From Gautieria morchelliformis (lineage: Eukaryota; Basidiomycota; Agaricomycetes; Gomphales; Gomphaceae): a stretch of DNA of 64,000 nucleotides. Position numbers and translations under genes: made by a program. Location of the stretch: assembly GCA_015179125.1 (NCBI GenBank), contig WHVA01000021.1, positions 420,777-484,776 of the forward strand, in the 5' to 3' direction. The stretch's first letter is position 1; every line of letters begins with the position of its first letter. This document shows, piece by piece, positions 11,829 through 22,267 of this stretch. The notes below the pieces were generated by a model, which was given only the letters and a program-made list of their open reading frames with translations, was not told the origin of the DNA and searched no databases.

Positions 11829-12887
11829 TTTTATGATTAAAATATTAGGTGGTGCCTTTAGCAAACAATTTCTATTGCTTAGCGGTTGGGACCGCTATGT
11901 CTGTCCCTCTCCTGTGTGCTGACTAAACCTCTCGAGACGCGTCCGGCACTGATGGATGGAGGTCACGTGACCATGTCGACGAGAGAATGGTATCAATCTA
12001 AGGAATAACTAAGTCAAAAGGCTTCAATTTTGAGGTAGTCTAGAGTAAACAGTAATAGTGAACTCTCAACGAAGAATTGGAGTAAACTATCGAGATCTAA
12101 GTTCTCTAGCTATCAAACAAGACAACAGCGACTTCAAGGGGTGAAACAGTTGATTCTGGATGATTGATTCATACATTCATAGTAGCTACTTATACTATAC
12201 TAGTGGTAACTACTAGTGTTCGAGATAGTAAGTTGATGGGTCGAAAAACTACTTGTAACTAGAGCGGTGACTAATTATAGTCATAAAGTCATGGGAGTGA
12301 TGGGGATAGTATCAGGGTTGTTTAAGCTTTGGAATAGAGTCTTGTACCTATTATACAAAGCCCCTGTCTACATGGTGTCAAGATAGTAGTCAGCTGGTCG
12401 TGTCATGGAGCTCAATAGAAAATAGAAATTAAATCTCTCCTGCCTAGCATAAATGCTAGGCTTGGTGATGGGGCCACTGTCTCTGTGCCTCTTCTGTGGA
12501 CAGGTGATTGAATACACGTATTAGGAATGACATTCTGAAGTCACTCCACGATGTCCGGTGCTCCTGTGCAGTCTACACTCCTCTGCGGCATTTGGGGCCC
12601 ACACCTCCTCAGTGCCTGTGGCCTGGCACCTGTCGATGTCATGGCCAATGCCATCAGTCGATAGGCGCGCTGTCTCTGATCGACCGCATGTGGTCGACGC
12701 CCGTATCCCTGTATCTTATCTAATCTGTAGATAAGATAGATGTTCGTGATGTCGTGTTTCTGTCATCTGTGTCAATGTCCGTCGTGAGTGTCGTTCCTAT
12801 CTTTTTAGTCGTTTTTCTTCTTTTCTTTTATTAGCTTCTTTGCATACATAGATGACTTAAAATAAAATAGTTGCGTATATCATAACA
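11829..12887 (-). repeat. F element copy 1, TSD TGGAT
   Basis: A 1,059-bp LTR-like unit. Read on the minus strand it starts TGTTATGATA and ends AAAA. It is flanked by TGGAT at 11824-11828 and 12888-12892. It matches 36088-37116, 37133-38168 and 51863-52923. It contains a CATATATGCTGG-like palindrome region and no coding capacity. Confidence 0.88.
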
Positions 12888-12892
12888 TGGAT

Positions 12893-13236
12893 TGGTATCG
12901 AATACCCTTCTGAAAGGTCCACCTTTGAGGTGGACAATAATATCCCTAGGTTCAGGGTTGATGCCATCTCCAGGAAGAACAACCACAATCTCATCCGCAG
13001 TTGGGATATTATATCTCCTAGGAGCCCTGTGTGCCCTGTATGTGAGCCTTGCTGGATGTTACCATTTTGTCCCTGAGCTCTGAGCATCTCAGTTGCTTGT
13101 TTATATGTGGTGACATGAGGAATGCACAGGAGGAGTATTTCCTGCAAGTCTCCCATGATAGTTGGAGACAGACCTGCATTACAACCTATCTTCTGTGCCA
13201 GAGCCAGTGCAGGATCATATATGTAATTCTAGGCGG
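12893..13236 (-). pseudogene. Helitron-like N domain, upstream part
   Basis: After removing F1 the reading frame continues upstream as NIPTADEIVVVLPGDG and RDIIVHLKGG, then MLRAQG and YDPALALAQKIGCNAGL. This is the start of the conserved Helitron N domain. One frame change lies near 13050. The true start codon and 5' TC end are lost where Gypsy-3 sequence begins at about 13237. Confidence 0.85.
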
Positions 13237-13256
13237 ACTACTTCATTAATAGCTTC

Positions 13257-14706
13257 CTAATCATCGCCTGGACCCTCTAATTCTAAGACAATCCCATTTA
13301 ATTCATTCAACTTCACCGACACATTCCTTATCAACTCCTCCAACTTCTCCACCAGCTCCTCCACCCTCTCCTTGGTGAACAGCGTGGATGTTCGAGTACT
13401 TTCGGAGGTATCTGGGAATCAGCCGAAGATAGGCATGAGGAAGATAGAAAGGACATACCAAGAATACCCTTGGAGGAGATCGACGATGGACCCGCAGTCG
13501 ACCCCCTATCCTTCACCTTCACCCTCACCTTGGCCTTCATTCCCCGATCCTTCACCTCAGCCTCCATGGCATCCTTCTCCTCTTTTGCCTTGTAATCTAG
13601 AGAAGGGACCAAAACTCCACATGAGTTCGAAGGATGAAGAGGAGAATTGAGGAGTCAGTTACTTACCCTCTGGCGACACGCAAGCCTGGTGATCACAAAT
13701 ACATTGCCCACACATCTTCCCGGCCTGGCCGCTACATGTGTGGTTGTAGCAGAGGCATTGCCCGCAATTCACTGGCTTCATAACCATCTCGGGCTACATA
13801 TAAGACTATTGTCAGCTTTGTGAATATCTGCGAGGACAAAGGAACACTTACCCCAATGAAGATCTTCCATCCTAGGAGGAAGGCATGCTCAGGGTAATCC
13901 TGCTTCACCACTGATTGCGGGACCTTGTCCACTTCAGCGACTTGCGTGTTCACTCAGCCTGTTGTGACGCAGTGCAGGAGGCTGCTCGACTGCTACAAGT
14001 TTGGGTGAGGGACTCCGAGCCACCTCCAAATGGGGTTGTTGTGAACCTTGCTCTATCCTAGCCTTCTTCGGTGTCGGAGCATCCTCCCCTTCTTCTTCTG
14101 ACGAGAGGAACATTGGTTGCCATTTCGTGCGCACAGGCTGGACTGTGCCTGATGGTTCAGGTGATTCGGGTGACACAGCAATGGGCTCAACCACAGGAGC
14201 GGAATCTTCGCCGAAATTCAAGTTAGATGGGTTAGCAGGCAAAAACTTGTCACGTACCTCTGGGCTCCTTCACAGTGCTCCCCTCGACCTCAGGCTCCTT
14301 CACAGTGCTCCCCCCCACCTTGGGCTCCTTCGATGGATGTCACAATGCTGTGGAACCACGCACCGGGTTCATCTTGATAACGAGGAACACTGGGTTGACT
14401 GTAAAAACCAAACTTCACAGCCAATCCTTCGCTTCCTTCACCTCCTTCACCAGGTCGTTCACATCCAACAGACATTTGAACTCATGGTCCGTGATTTCCT
14501 CCACCTATAATGTAGTCCGAAGCTCAGCCTGCGACAGAGAGGTCAGCGAACACTCTACATGGGAACCATCTTACCTGGATCCCCTCGGCCTCGACTACCC
14601 ATTGCTCCACCTCCTCACATAAATTTGTCCGAAGGTCAGGACGAACCTTCACCGACGTCTGCATTTGCTTGAGGAGTGAGGAGAGGGAAGACCTGTTAGT
14701 TGCCAT
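13257..14706 (-). pseudogene. Gypsy-3 antisense spliced gene, copy II (Zn2Cys6-like, coiled coil)
   Basis: The gene is antisense to the retroelement, with ATG at 14706 (MATNRSSLSSLL) and stop at 13257. Predicted exons include 13793-13667, 13596-13459 and 13411-13257, separated by introns of 47-70 nt with GTAAGT/GTATGT donors and CAG/TAG acceptors. The product has a helical N-terminus, an acidic stretch followed by basic PKKAR (a possible nuclear signal), a Cys-rich module (C-x2-C-x-C-x4-C-x7-C-x2-C-x-C-x4-C), a Lys-rich linker and a C-terminal coiled coil (RVEELVEKLEELI). The coiled-coil exon is in frame here, unlike copy I. A frame change near 13940 and a stop near 14490 suggest decay. Function unknown; a regulatory DNA-binding role is inference. 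Confidence 0.7.
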
Positions 14707-14889
14707 TAGGAGTTGAATGGCTAAAATGACCCCGTCACCCCACGCTGCGATGCCTTTTAAGCAGAGGGCGGAGCTGTGCACAGACCACGCAGCGAGATAG
14801 GGCCCAGGCCTCAGAGATCTCATCGGGGGACCCATTACGTCCTTATGCCTTTCCCCCACACTTGAACACTGCGTCGTTGGACTCTGAAG

Positions 14890-14904
14890 CTAGGATGGGG
14901 ATAC
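14890..14904 (+). other. Gypsy-3 polypurine tract (copy II)
   Basis: CTAGGATGGGGATAC immediately precedes the TGTCATGAC start of the LTR at 14905, in the same position as the tract at 42719-42731. Confidence 0.65.
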
Positions 14905-16391
14905 TGTCATGACCCATTTATTCCTGTATCCAGTTACCTCCATTTTCCCTTTTATCGCTCCACCTCTATGTTTGCTCCATTCGCTCTTCGCTGAATTCGC
15001 TGAACGGTTATTCGCTGCCCGCATCATTCGCCAGTAGGCACGCCATCAAACACAATTGACATCCTTTACCCGGACTGATGGTTCATCACTGGTCCCATCA
15101 TCTTCCCGACTCAACGCCCTTTAGGTGTTCCTATGGCCGGGATGCATTCGCGGGACATACCACCCATAGATCATGTGGGATCAACCCAGCAGAACAAGAG
15201 TCTGTGCAGGGTAACATGTATTCAGGTCTCAAGGTGTGTTTTCATACATAGGTACTTCGTCCTCTCTCCCTCCATTGTTTCATGTTCGCACTCCTCCCAT
15301 CCTCCATTGTATATGTGTTTCATCTATTTGTATCTTGACTGCGCACCCCTATCCAACCCTGACTCAAGACGGCCTCTTTCCTATTCGCTAACATCATATG
15401 AGCATTCGGTATAAGTAGTTTACATTCACATGTATATTCCCCAGTTCAATTTTCATATGTCTATCTTGTGCAAAAGCTCAACCTCACCATGGTCATCGTC
15501 TTGAGCCCTCTTCTATAGACTCCTATCTTAGACCAGAGGAGGACTTAAGCACCACTGGTGAGTTTGTGTACTTCACCTTCATTACCTTAGCCTTCATATT
15601 ATTATCGGTGCTGTCAGCGAAGGGCTCCGAAGGAGCACCTTCGCCGGCAAAAGGGTTGTTACTGCTAGACAACCTTTCCGTGAGACCCTGCACATTACAT
15701 CGTCGAGTGTCACAGGCTATTTCACTATGACTGTAGATAGGGCGAGCCCTGTTCGGGCAGCCCTCTTACCTTCTGAACAATTATCGGTTCATCTTATTTG
15801 CCGAACTACATATTTCGTTGCACAAGCTATTCCTGTTGGGTGCATTTATGCTCCTGCACCAAAATCAAGCATAATATATTCGATTTATTGTATGGTGTTT
15901 CAATCTCTTCTCACATTGTTCTTGTACCATGCATCCATTTCTCTGATTATTTTCGAAATTTTCCTGTCACTCCCTACCTCTCCATTTCATTTTGTTATTT
16001 CTATTTTCACAAGCGGCTGCACCCAGTGGAGTCTGAAATGACTTCGGCGCGCGAGCTCTTGGGCGCTAAAGAGCCGGGTAGTAGTACATGCACAGGAGAC
16101 AGATTTCCCCCTCTCTCAGTGACAACTAAATTCACTGAGAGAGGCAAGTAAATTAGTCTAGTGTTCTTTCGATTTATTGACCTAGAAATCCTCTGTAGTG
16201 AATTAATTTCTAGGTAGTGTATAATATATTTATAGTGACAACTAAATTCACTGAGAGAGTGAATTAATTTCTAGTCTATTCTTTTGAGCAACAAGTCCAA
16301 ACCTACTGCCTATAATTCCTGTCCTCTACAATTCCGGCATTCGTTGTGTTCACTAATACACGGTATTAATGCCTAAAAACCAATCTTTACA
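14905..16391 (+). repeat. Gypsy-3 3' LTR (LTR-A), carrying a nested copia solo LTR
   Basis: It begins TGTCATGACCC and ends CCAATCTTTACA, and matches the other LTR-A copies on both sides of a 497-bp insertion. It has only one TGTCATGAC start and lacks the duplicated 5' module seen at 33234 and 42732. Confidence 0.88.
15834..16330 (+). repeat. Copia-1 type solo LTR, TSD ATTCC
   Basis: It runs from TGTTGGGTGC to CTCTACA and is flanked by ATTCC at 15829-15833 and 16331-16335. The first about 230 bp match the 3' LTR of the copia element at 59819-60068 (reverse strand). It is longer (497 versus 250 bp), with an internal repeat of the TCACTGAGAGAG segment. Confidence 0.93.
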
Positions 16392-16712
16392 GGTGGCAAC
16401 TTGGGCCTGCGTCATGCAGCAGGCACATGTGGATATGATGCCAATGGTGAACCATGTGGGGAGGAGCAACACTCTGCGACAAGGTCATATAAGGTCCATT
16501 GAAACTGTCTTGAAGATCCTATAGGTGACAATTAGAAGTTTTTCACAAGCTCCAGGCCCATGCAGTGTTCCCTTCGAGAGTATCTTTCAATATCCCACAG
16601 TGAATCCCTTTGCTTTGATGAAGGGGATGACAATCATAAGGAAGGAGAAGCTTTAGCCAGAGCTTGGTTTCCAAAAGACATTGAACTCAAAGAGAGGGTG
16701 TCAGTAGGCTTT
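16392..16712. other. No feature recognised
   Basis: About 320 bp between two LTR-A copies. No open frame of note and no similarity to other parts of the window were seen. Confidence 0.5.
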
Positions 16713-17662
16713 TGTCATGATTCATTTATTCTACGAACCAGCCATTGACATCCAGCGAACGAACATCCCTGCTGTCAGACCTTCTAACTCTTCACTGAAG
16801 TATCCTTTGCAGTACCCCATTCGCATTTGCTAACTCCATCAATCCTGTCAGGCTCTTGGTCTATGGAGCCATCATCGATCATAGAACCCATCACCTGTGA
16901 AACTCCCACTCCATGGATGACCCTCATGCTCAGGACACATTCGGACAGTGTCGGTTGCAGCCTCCATGCAGGTTAGGATCAATGGGCTTAGTACCGCGGC
17001 AGAACAGGATGGTAGTAGCTGCCAAGGTTCAAAATCTCTATTCATGTTTTGGAAACCCCTCTTTCTTGTTAGAATTAGCTTTGCTACAGGTTCCACTCCA
17101 CACAGTATGTTTCCCCTTTGTTTGTAAAAGTGACTGTGCATTCTTTGTAATATTCCAAATCATTCAGCCTGTTTCTCATTCACCAGTATCATACATGTAT
17201 TCTCTATAAAAAGGACTCGTCCATCATGTATGCTGCTCAGTTCAATTATCATACGTCTTCCTTGCCCATTACCTTACCCACATGTGAAAAACCAACTCTT
17301 GAGCTCTACCCTTCTATTGTATCCCTTGTTCGTATCAAGAAGAGGAACATCACTAGTGAGTTGACACTACCAATTCTCCTTACTCCAAACCCTTGGGATT
17401 ACCCTGTGCCTGTTGGTGAAGGCCTCTAGAGGAGTGCCTTCGCCGATGAAGGGGTCGTCTGTCTCAGATAACCCTTCTTCATCACTTTGGACAATTTCGC
17501 CAAGTATTGTAAAGGCTTCACTTCGACTGTAGACTTAGGGTCCACCCATTGTATACCCCATCATAGTACTAGTAGTAGTCCAGTACTCTTTGCCAACTAC
17601 GTAGTCAATTCGCACAAGGACCTCTTGGCTCACTGCATCCAGGTGCCTCAGATTCCTTGACA
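16713..17662 (+). repeat. Diverged LTR-A-like repeat
   Basis: It starts TGTCATGATTCATTTATTC and ends GATTCCTTGACA. It shares scattered blocks with LTR-A: TCAATTATCATACGTC, ACATCACTAGTGAGTT and the GAAGGC...GTGCCTTCGCCG block. Large parts differ, so it is an old copy or a sister family. No flanking duplication is visible. Confidence 0.65.
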
Positions 17663-17961
17663 CCCGCTATTAGACCTTAAAAGAACCAATTCTGACAGCT
17701 TTGTTCCGCAGTAGGTAGTCCTCCACTGAGCTTAGGGCGCTACAGTCGACACTCGTTATCACGATCGCACTCAAGATCGCTGGTTGAATTACACTGCCTA
17801 CCCAGAGTTCTCGGAATTCACTGGTAAGTGTTGACTGTCATGTCTGCATGGGATTCCAGACACCTCTCCTCAGATACAACATGTCCACCAATCTACGATA
17901 CCATTCTGGTGGGAGAGGTGAGCTGGATGAACCTCAGATCAGAGGATTCTTGTGAATTAGT
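17663..17961. other. No feature recognised
   Basis: About 300 bp, possibly old genic sequence, since the duplication that flanks the next element interrupts an otherwise continuous stretch. No product can be named. Confidence 0.4.
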
Positions 17962-17964
17962 ACT

Positions 17965-18539
17965 CATTGGAGATATGGCAAAATGTCCTGACTTTGGAAA
18001 TCTACTGGAAATCCTAAGGATATTCAATGTTTCTTCAACATTCCCAGTTTATGAAATTGGATGAAAATGTATTGTTTTATCAGAGCTTTTTGAATTCAGG
18101 AAATCCTGCAAAAATTGCAAAATTATCACCTCAAAATCTTCAAAAAACTCTCAGGAAACATTGAATTTCCTCTTCCATGAAACTAAATATTTAATAAAAT
18201 TTCCCCAGTTATGAAATTCTACAGAAACACTGATTTCTACAAAGTTTCACTGTCAAATATTCAGGAAACCAACATTTTCATTGAATTTCTACACTGAGGA
18301 AAATTTATTAAATATTTAGTTTCATGGAGGATGAAATTCAATGTTTCCTGAGTGTTTCTTGAAGATTTTTTAGGTGATAATTTTACAATTTTTTAGGGAT
18401 TTCCTGCAGCCAAAAAAGTTTGACAAAACATTAAATTCTCATCCAATTTCTTGAACTGGGAAATTTTGAAGAAATGTGGAATATCCTCAGATTTTCCAGT
18501 TGATTTTCAAAGTCAGGAAATTTTGCCATGTCCCTAGTG
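17965..18539. mobile_element. Palindromic MITE with CACTA-like end, TSD ACT
   Basis: A 575-bp near-perfect inverted repeat with two arms of about 280 bp. The right end reads CACTAGGGACATGGCAAAAT on the reverse strand, and the left end CATTGGAGATATGGCAAAAT. It is flanked by ACT at 17962-17964 and 18540-18542. A CACTA end with a 3-bp duplication fits the CACTA/EnSpm superfamily. No transposase is present. Confidence 0.82.
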
Positions 18540-18542
18540 ACT

Positions 18543-19100
18543 CATTGCGCACAGACTCACCCATCACGTGTGATTCATGGTCAGTATAGCTTCCATGGCC
18601 ACATCTGGGCTAGAGATGGAACAGTAGCTCTCATCAGAATGCTGGTAATCAATATTATATTCTCATGCATCAAAGGATCGATTCTGGGTTGACCTCACAT
18701 GATCGAAGCATGTTTGAGAGCAAGCACTCGACCAATTGGTACTAAAGCTTGTCATCAAGGATGGAGGGTGAGCAGAATCCGATATCTTTGAGGTGGGACA
18801 CATGGTCGATTAGATTTGATGTCACTCCCGGGTATTTGGACGTTCACCCTTGCCAGGATCATCGTGGAATCTGATTACTAACTAGTACCTTGGTTTATGT
18901 AGCCCTGTCTCAAACCATATCGGATCAGGATACATATTTCGACCACAAACACCAAGCCCTAAAACGCGGTGAACCACAGCAAAATTTTGTAACGCCAAAA
19001 GGCAATCTGGTCCGTCTTGTAAACAGACACACCCGTATAGGCTCGTCACGTAACGTCACGTGTGACCACAGGCATGTATCACGTGGTCTCATCTGCAAAG
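18543..19100. other. No gene assigned; possible 5' region of the PCI gene
   Basis: About 560 bp upstream of the Csn12/PCID2-like gene. It holds a CACGTGTGAC-type repeat (19037-19085) close to the start codon but no recognisable coding segment. Confidence 0.4.
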
Positions 19101-20895
19101 ATGAGTGCTACAGCTGAATTCCTGTCCAAGGCGGCTACAGCCTTTCAACACACGCAAGGAGACGCACTCTCTCAGCTAGTGCTACAAGATCTTAATGACC
19201 CAGATGTCGAACTGATCTCAGAGGAGTTGTTGCCGGTACGCCAAGACATGATGACACAAAGGACTCACAAATAGGTCAAGCAACGATTGCATCTACCATA
19301 GGAGGATGTCAATATACGGATTATCGTGCTCAAGTCACTTTCAAATGACAATCAGACACGACTGGCAGATCTCATGGGCACAGTGCTGCAATACGTGCGA
19401 GATGCAACATTACTCGACCAGGTTGCCCATGTGACTTTGCTGAGATCCCTACGGATTTCAAAAATCTATGAGTAATACACCCACGAAATTCCCGACTGAA
19501 ATTCCCAGAACATTTCTGTAGGTCAGCAACTAAAATGTTCACACTGCCTGATTCAGGATGGTTCAATCCATGTATCCAACAACTGACTATACAGCTATTA
19601 GAACGCGCCCTAGAAGTATTATTTCTGACGCGACAATCTGGTTATTTGACTGATCCCATCAATAGGCTGATGAGGCGCAAAATGACAAACAGCAGATATC
19701 GCCTTGCGGCAGCCATCGCAATGGTGACTAATGGACCTCTCAAGACAGCTGCAGCCGACAACCGGTATGCTCGACGGTTACAATTATGCAACTTGTGCCT
19801 GACTTGTTGCAGAGCATCGGATGCTCTACACGTTATCGCTCCCCAATCTTCTTCTCCAGAATTCTTTCGAGGTGTGCAATCCGTCCCTGTGATTGAAAGA
19901 TTCTTTACTATCTTCGCTGTTGTAGTTACGAGACACCCTGGCATCTTCCGAACCAATCCTCGGATTCCTTGGGCCACAAATGGACAACTTACACTTTTTT
20001 ACTAAAGCTGAACAAGTCACGTTTCATTACTATGCCGGCTCGGTTTTGCTTGTGAAAGAGGAGTTGCGACCTGTGAGTACGTATTTTGCCTTTGCCCTCA
20101 CGGAGTAACGATTCACGGCTTTATAGGCCCGTGATCATCTACAGCTCGCCTTCGAACTATGCACAAACCACAGCCTGAAGAATAAGCGGTATGGCAAATT
20201 TATTACCTTGCGGTGGTCCTATTTACAGTAATCGTCCCACGTAACAGGCTGATTGTCATAAATCTTGTCACAGTCTCAAATTTACTAGGGATCTTTCCCC
20301 ACCCGCATCTACTCGCCATGTTCGGTCTCTCCGATTATTTCCTATCCTTAATACGAGCGATCAAATTGGGTGACCGCTCTGCTTTCCGACACTATCTCGA
20401 CAGCAACATAGAGTGGTTTCGAGAGCGGTACATTTACCTCATCTTGCGTGCCAAAGGTGAAGTGTTAGTAATACGCAGCTTGTTTCGGCGAGCGTATGTT
20501 TCCTCCCCTTTCCTCAATGTCCGCAACCTCACGTAGAGGCATCACAGCATTGTACTTTCGCGAAACCTATGGCCTCCAGAGAAAATCGGCCAGCCTCCAA
20601 AAATCCAATTCGAACAGCTGCTCATAGCTATCCGACTTACTTACCGATATTCTGCGATCGGAGATATGGATGTCTCGACGTGGGACCAAGTCGACATGGA
20701 GGGTTTATGCGCGAGCCTCGTTGACCAGGTAACAGTTTTTAATACTTATATTTGTAGCGCTCACCAGGCCTCCGTGGTAGGGATATATATATTCAATGTT
20801 ACCTGCTTCATTCTCGATCTTGCCTTGTCGTCCAGAACGGACCTACCCTTGGCTTCCCGCCTGTGTCGTCAATAGCTGTTCGCAACGAGGAGTGA
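19101..20895 (+). pseudogene. PCI-domain protein, Csn12/PCID2 (Thp1) family, host gene or relic
   Basis: This is a likely host gene with several introns. The start is MSATAEFLSKAATAF at 19101, and exon 1 ends at a GTACGC donor (19236). A middle segment reads QLCNLCLTCCRASDAL (about 19785). The best match is the C-terminal PCI region: EQVTFHYYAG and ELRP (20010-20070), AFELCTNHSLKNKR (20148-20190), VPVNLLLGIFPHPHLL-like text in two frames (20225-20310), and AIKLGDRSAFRHYLD with YIYLILRAKGE (20355-20465). The end is VVQNGPTLGFPPVSSI with stop TGA at 20895. In this family the protein pairs with Sem1-type proteins in mRNA export (TREX-2) or resembles COP9 subunit 12. Frame joins near 19978 and 20730 do not resolve cleanly, so it may be decayed. 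The family call rests on the PCI half. Confidence 0.6.
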
Positions 20896-21048
20896 GAAGG
20901 AAATTTGAATGTTGTTATTTTATTGTTCTTTTACGTATCTCTGGCAAGTCTGGGAAAAGGATACACAAGGGCAGCACAGCGAAGAAGATAAGGACAAAGT
21001 AAAATGATACAGAAACTGGCGAAAACATTGGCAAGCGCTCATTGAGAA

Positions 21049-21300
21049 TTAGAACCCGAGGTGGTTTGTATGTCTATTTTCGACATGGTCAGAAATACGA
21101 AGCCAGTTCGGATACCACTCACTACTGTAAAGCGAGAGTTCACCGAGGAAGGGCGGCGCTTGACCTTGCATTGGTCCCGAATTGACAGGCAACCCGTATA
21201 ATGAGGAAGTAATCAGAGACGGGTCAGCAAACTGTTGTAGGTCGTCCTCATACTCATCCTGGTCGAGCACAGCGTTCCAAGTGTTGATTGGATGGCTGGC
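21049..21300 (-). CDS. Terminal exon of an unrecognised host gene
   Basis: A minus-strand open segment follows a possible CAG acceptor near 21297. It begins NTWNAVLDQDEYEDDLQQF, continues with a Pro/Gly/Ser-rich part (SSLYGLPVNSGPMQG) and ends at a stop at 21049 after a Trp/Tyr-containing tail (SSEWYPNWLRI). It is convergent with the PCI gene, about 150 bp away. Upstream exons are not identifiable, and a foldback element starts at 21414. I do not recognise the family, and the exon call is tentative. Confidence 0.35.
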   Translation of the reverse strand, partial: ASHPINTWNAVLDQDEYEDDLQQFADPSLITSSLYGLPVNSGPMQGQAPPFLGELSLYSSEWYPNWLRISDHVENRHTNHLGF

Positions 21301-21413
21301 AATGGTACGAGGGGTCTGGGAACAATTCCACGCGTACTTATAGGGCTGCGAGTTATGGAAATTTGAGGTTCCTACGTGTCACAATTGAAACGTGACTAGG
21401 TCTAAGATCTAAA

Positions 21414-21766
21414 CACTGGAGGCATATAAAGATTTTCTGGTCTGAAAAACTGTTCAAAAAATTGTAAAGATATTCCAAATTTTTTTAGTGTTTTTAATGT
21501 AAAAAAACTTTGACAAAAGTTTGTGTTTTTGTTAGAATTTGTTGAGCAAGAAAATTGTAAAAAAAATTTAAAGTTTTTTGCAGGGTTTTTTATGTCTTTT
21601 TATAAGTTTCTTTGTGAAAACACAAAGAAGCTTATAAAAAACCCTGAAAAAAACTTTGAATTTTTTTACAACTTTCTTGCTCAACAAATTCTAATAAAAA
21701 CACAAAATTTTATTACAGTTTTTTCAACAGTTTTTCAGACAAGAAAACTTTTATATGCCTGCAGTG
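21414..21766. mobile_element. Foldback MITE copy A (CACTG ends)
   Basis: A 353-bp AT-rich palindrome beginning CACTGGAGGCATATAAAG and ending CTTTTATATGCCTGCAGTG, with AAA on both sides. Arms repeat GTCTGAAAAACTGTT and CAAGAAAATTGTAAAAAA in inverted orientation around a centre near 21615. The right arm lacks about 60 bp that the left arm retains. A second copy is at 59057-59326. Confidence 0.8.
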
Positions 21767-21933
21767 AAAGGCGGAAATGCATAGGGTTACCGCTAGGCGC
21801 TCTTGTGCGCCAGCCACAAGACGTAACCACTACTGGGGGATGTGTCTATGTGGCTGGCTCATAGGCATTTTCTTCTTTCCAATGACATGGCTGCAACCCT
21901 AGCAGACATTGGTAAGTGTTAATGCATCTACTA

Positions 21934-22097
21934 GATCAAGTTAACTAATGTTGCACCCAGCTGCCATGATCAACATAATACAATTCTGTCTCTCTACGAT
22001 CAAAGCAGTGGCATGTTGGTGTAAAGTTATATCGTAGAGAGACAGAATTGTATTATGTTGATCATGGCAGCTGGATGCAACGTTAGTTAACTTGATC
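21934..22097. repeat. Perfect-arm palindrome, 164 bp
   Basis: Two arms of about 68 bp (GATCAAGTTAACTAATGTTG at the left, its near-exact complement ending GTTAACTTGATC at the right) flank a loop of about 30 bp. It lies 21 bp after a GTAAGT donor-like site that follows a short ATG-led segment (MAATLADI, 21883), so it may sit in an intron. Confidence 0.85.
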
Positions 22098-22267
22098 ATA
22101 TTCCTTTGTTCTTCGCTGGATTGCAGTTTGCACTTATTTCATCAGTCAGCATAGACCACCTGTAAGTAGTACTAAGTACTTTTCTTCATTAATTTTGCTT
22201 CACTGACTATCTATCCTTCACAGGCATGTAATTGAAGCCATTCATTACAAAGTCACAGAACTGGAAC

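Larger units (their letters stand above)
6978..13236 (-). mobile_element. Helitron, 5'-truncated, split by two insertions
   Basis: This is a rolling-circle transposon on the minus strand encoding the usual fused Rep/Pif1-type helicase. The order from high to low coordinates is the Helitron-like N domain, HUH Rep, then helicase. The 3' terminus is CTAG at 6981-6978, preceded by a GC-rich hairpin and followed in the target by T, as expected. A solo LTR-A (10024-11280, duplication GTCAG) and element F1 (11829-12887, duplication TGGAT) are nested in it. The 5' end is lost at the junction with Gypsy-3 sequence near 13236. Confidence 0.9.

Noticed and set aside
16713-17662. 5' LTR partner of the LTR at 14905
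   Set aside because: It is too diverged, lies only 320 bp away without coding sequence, and has no duplication, so a pair cannot be supported.
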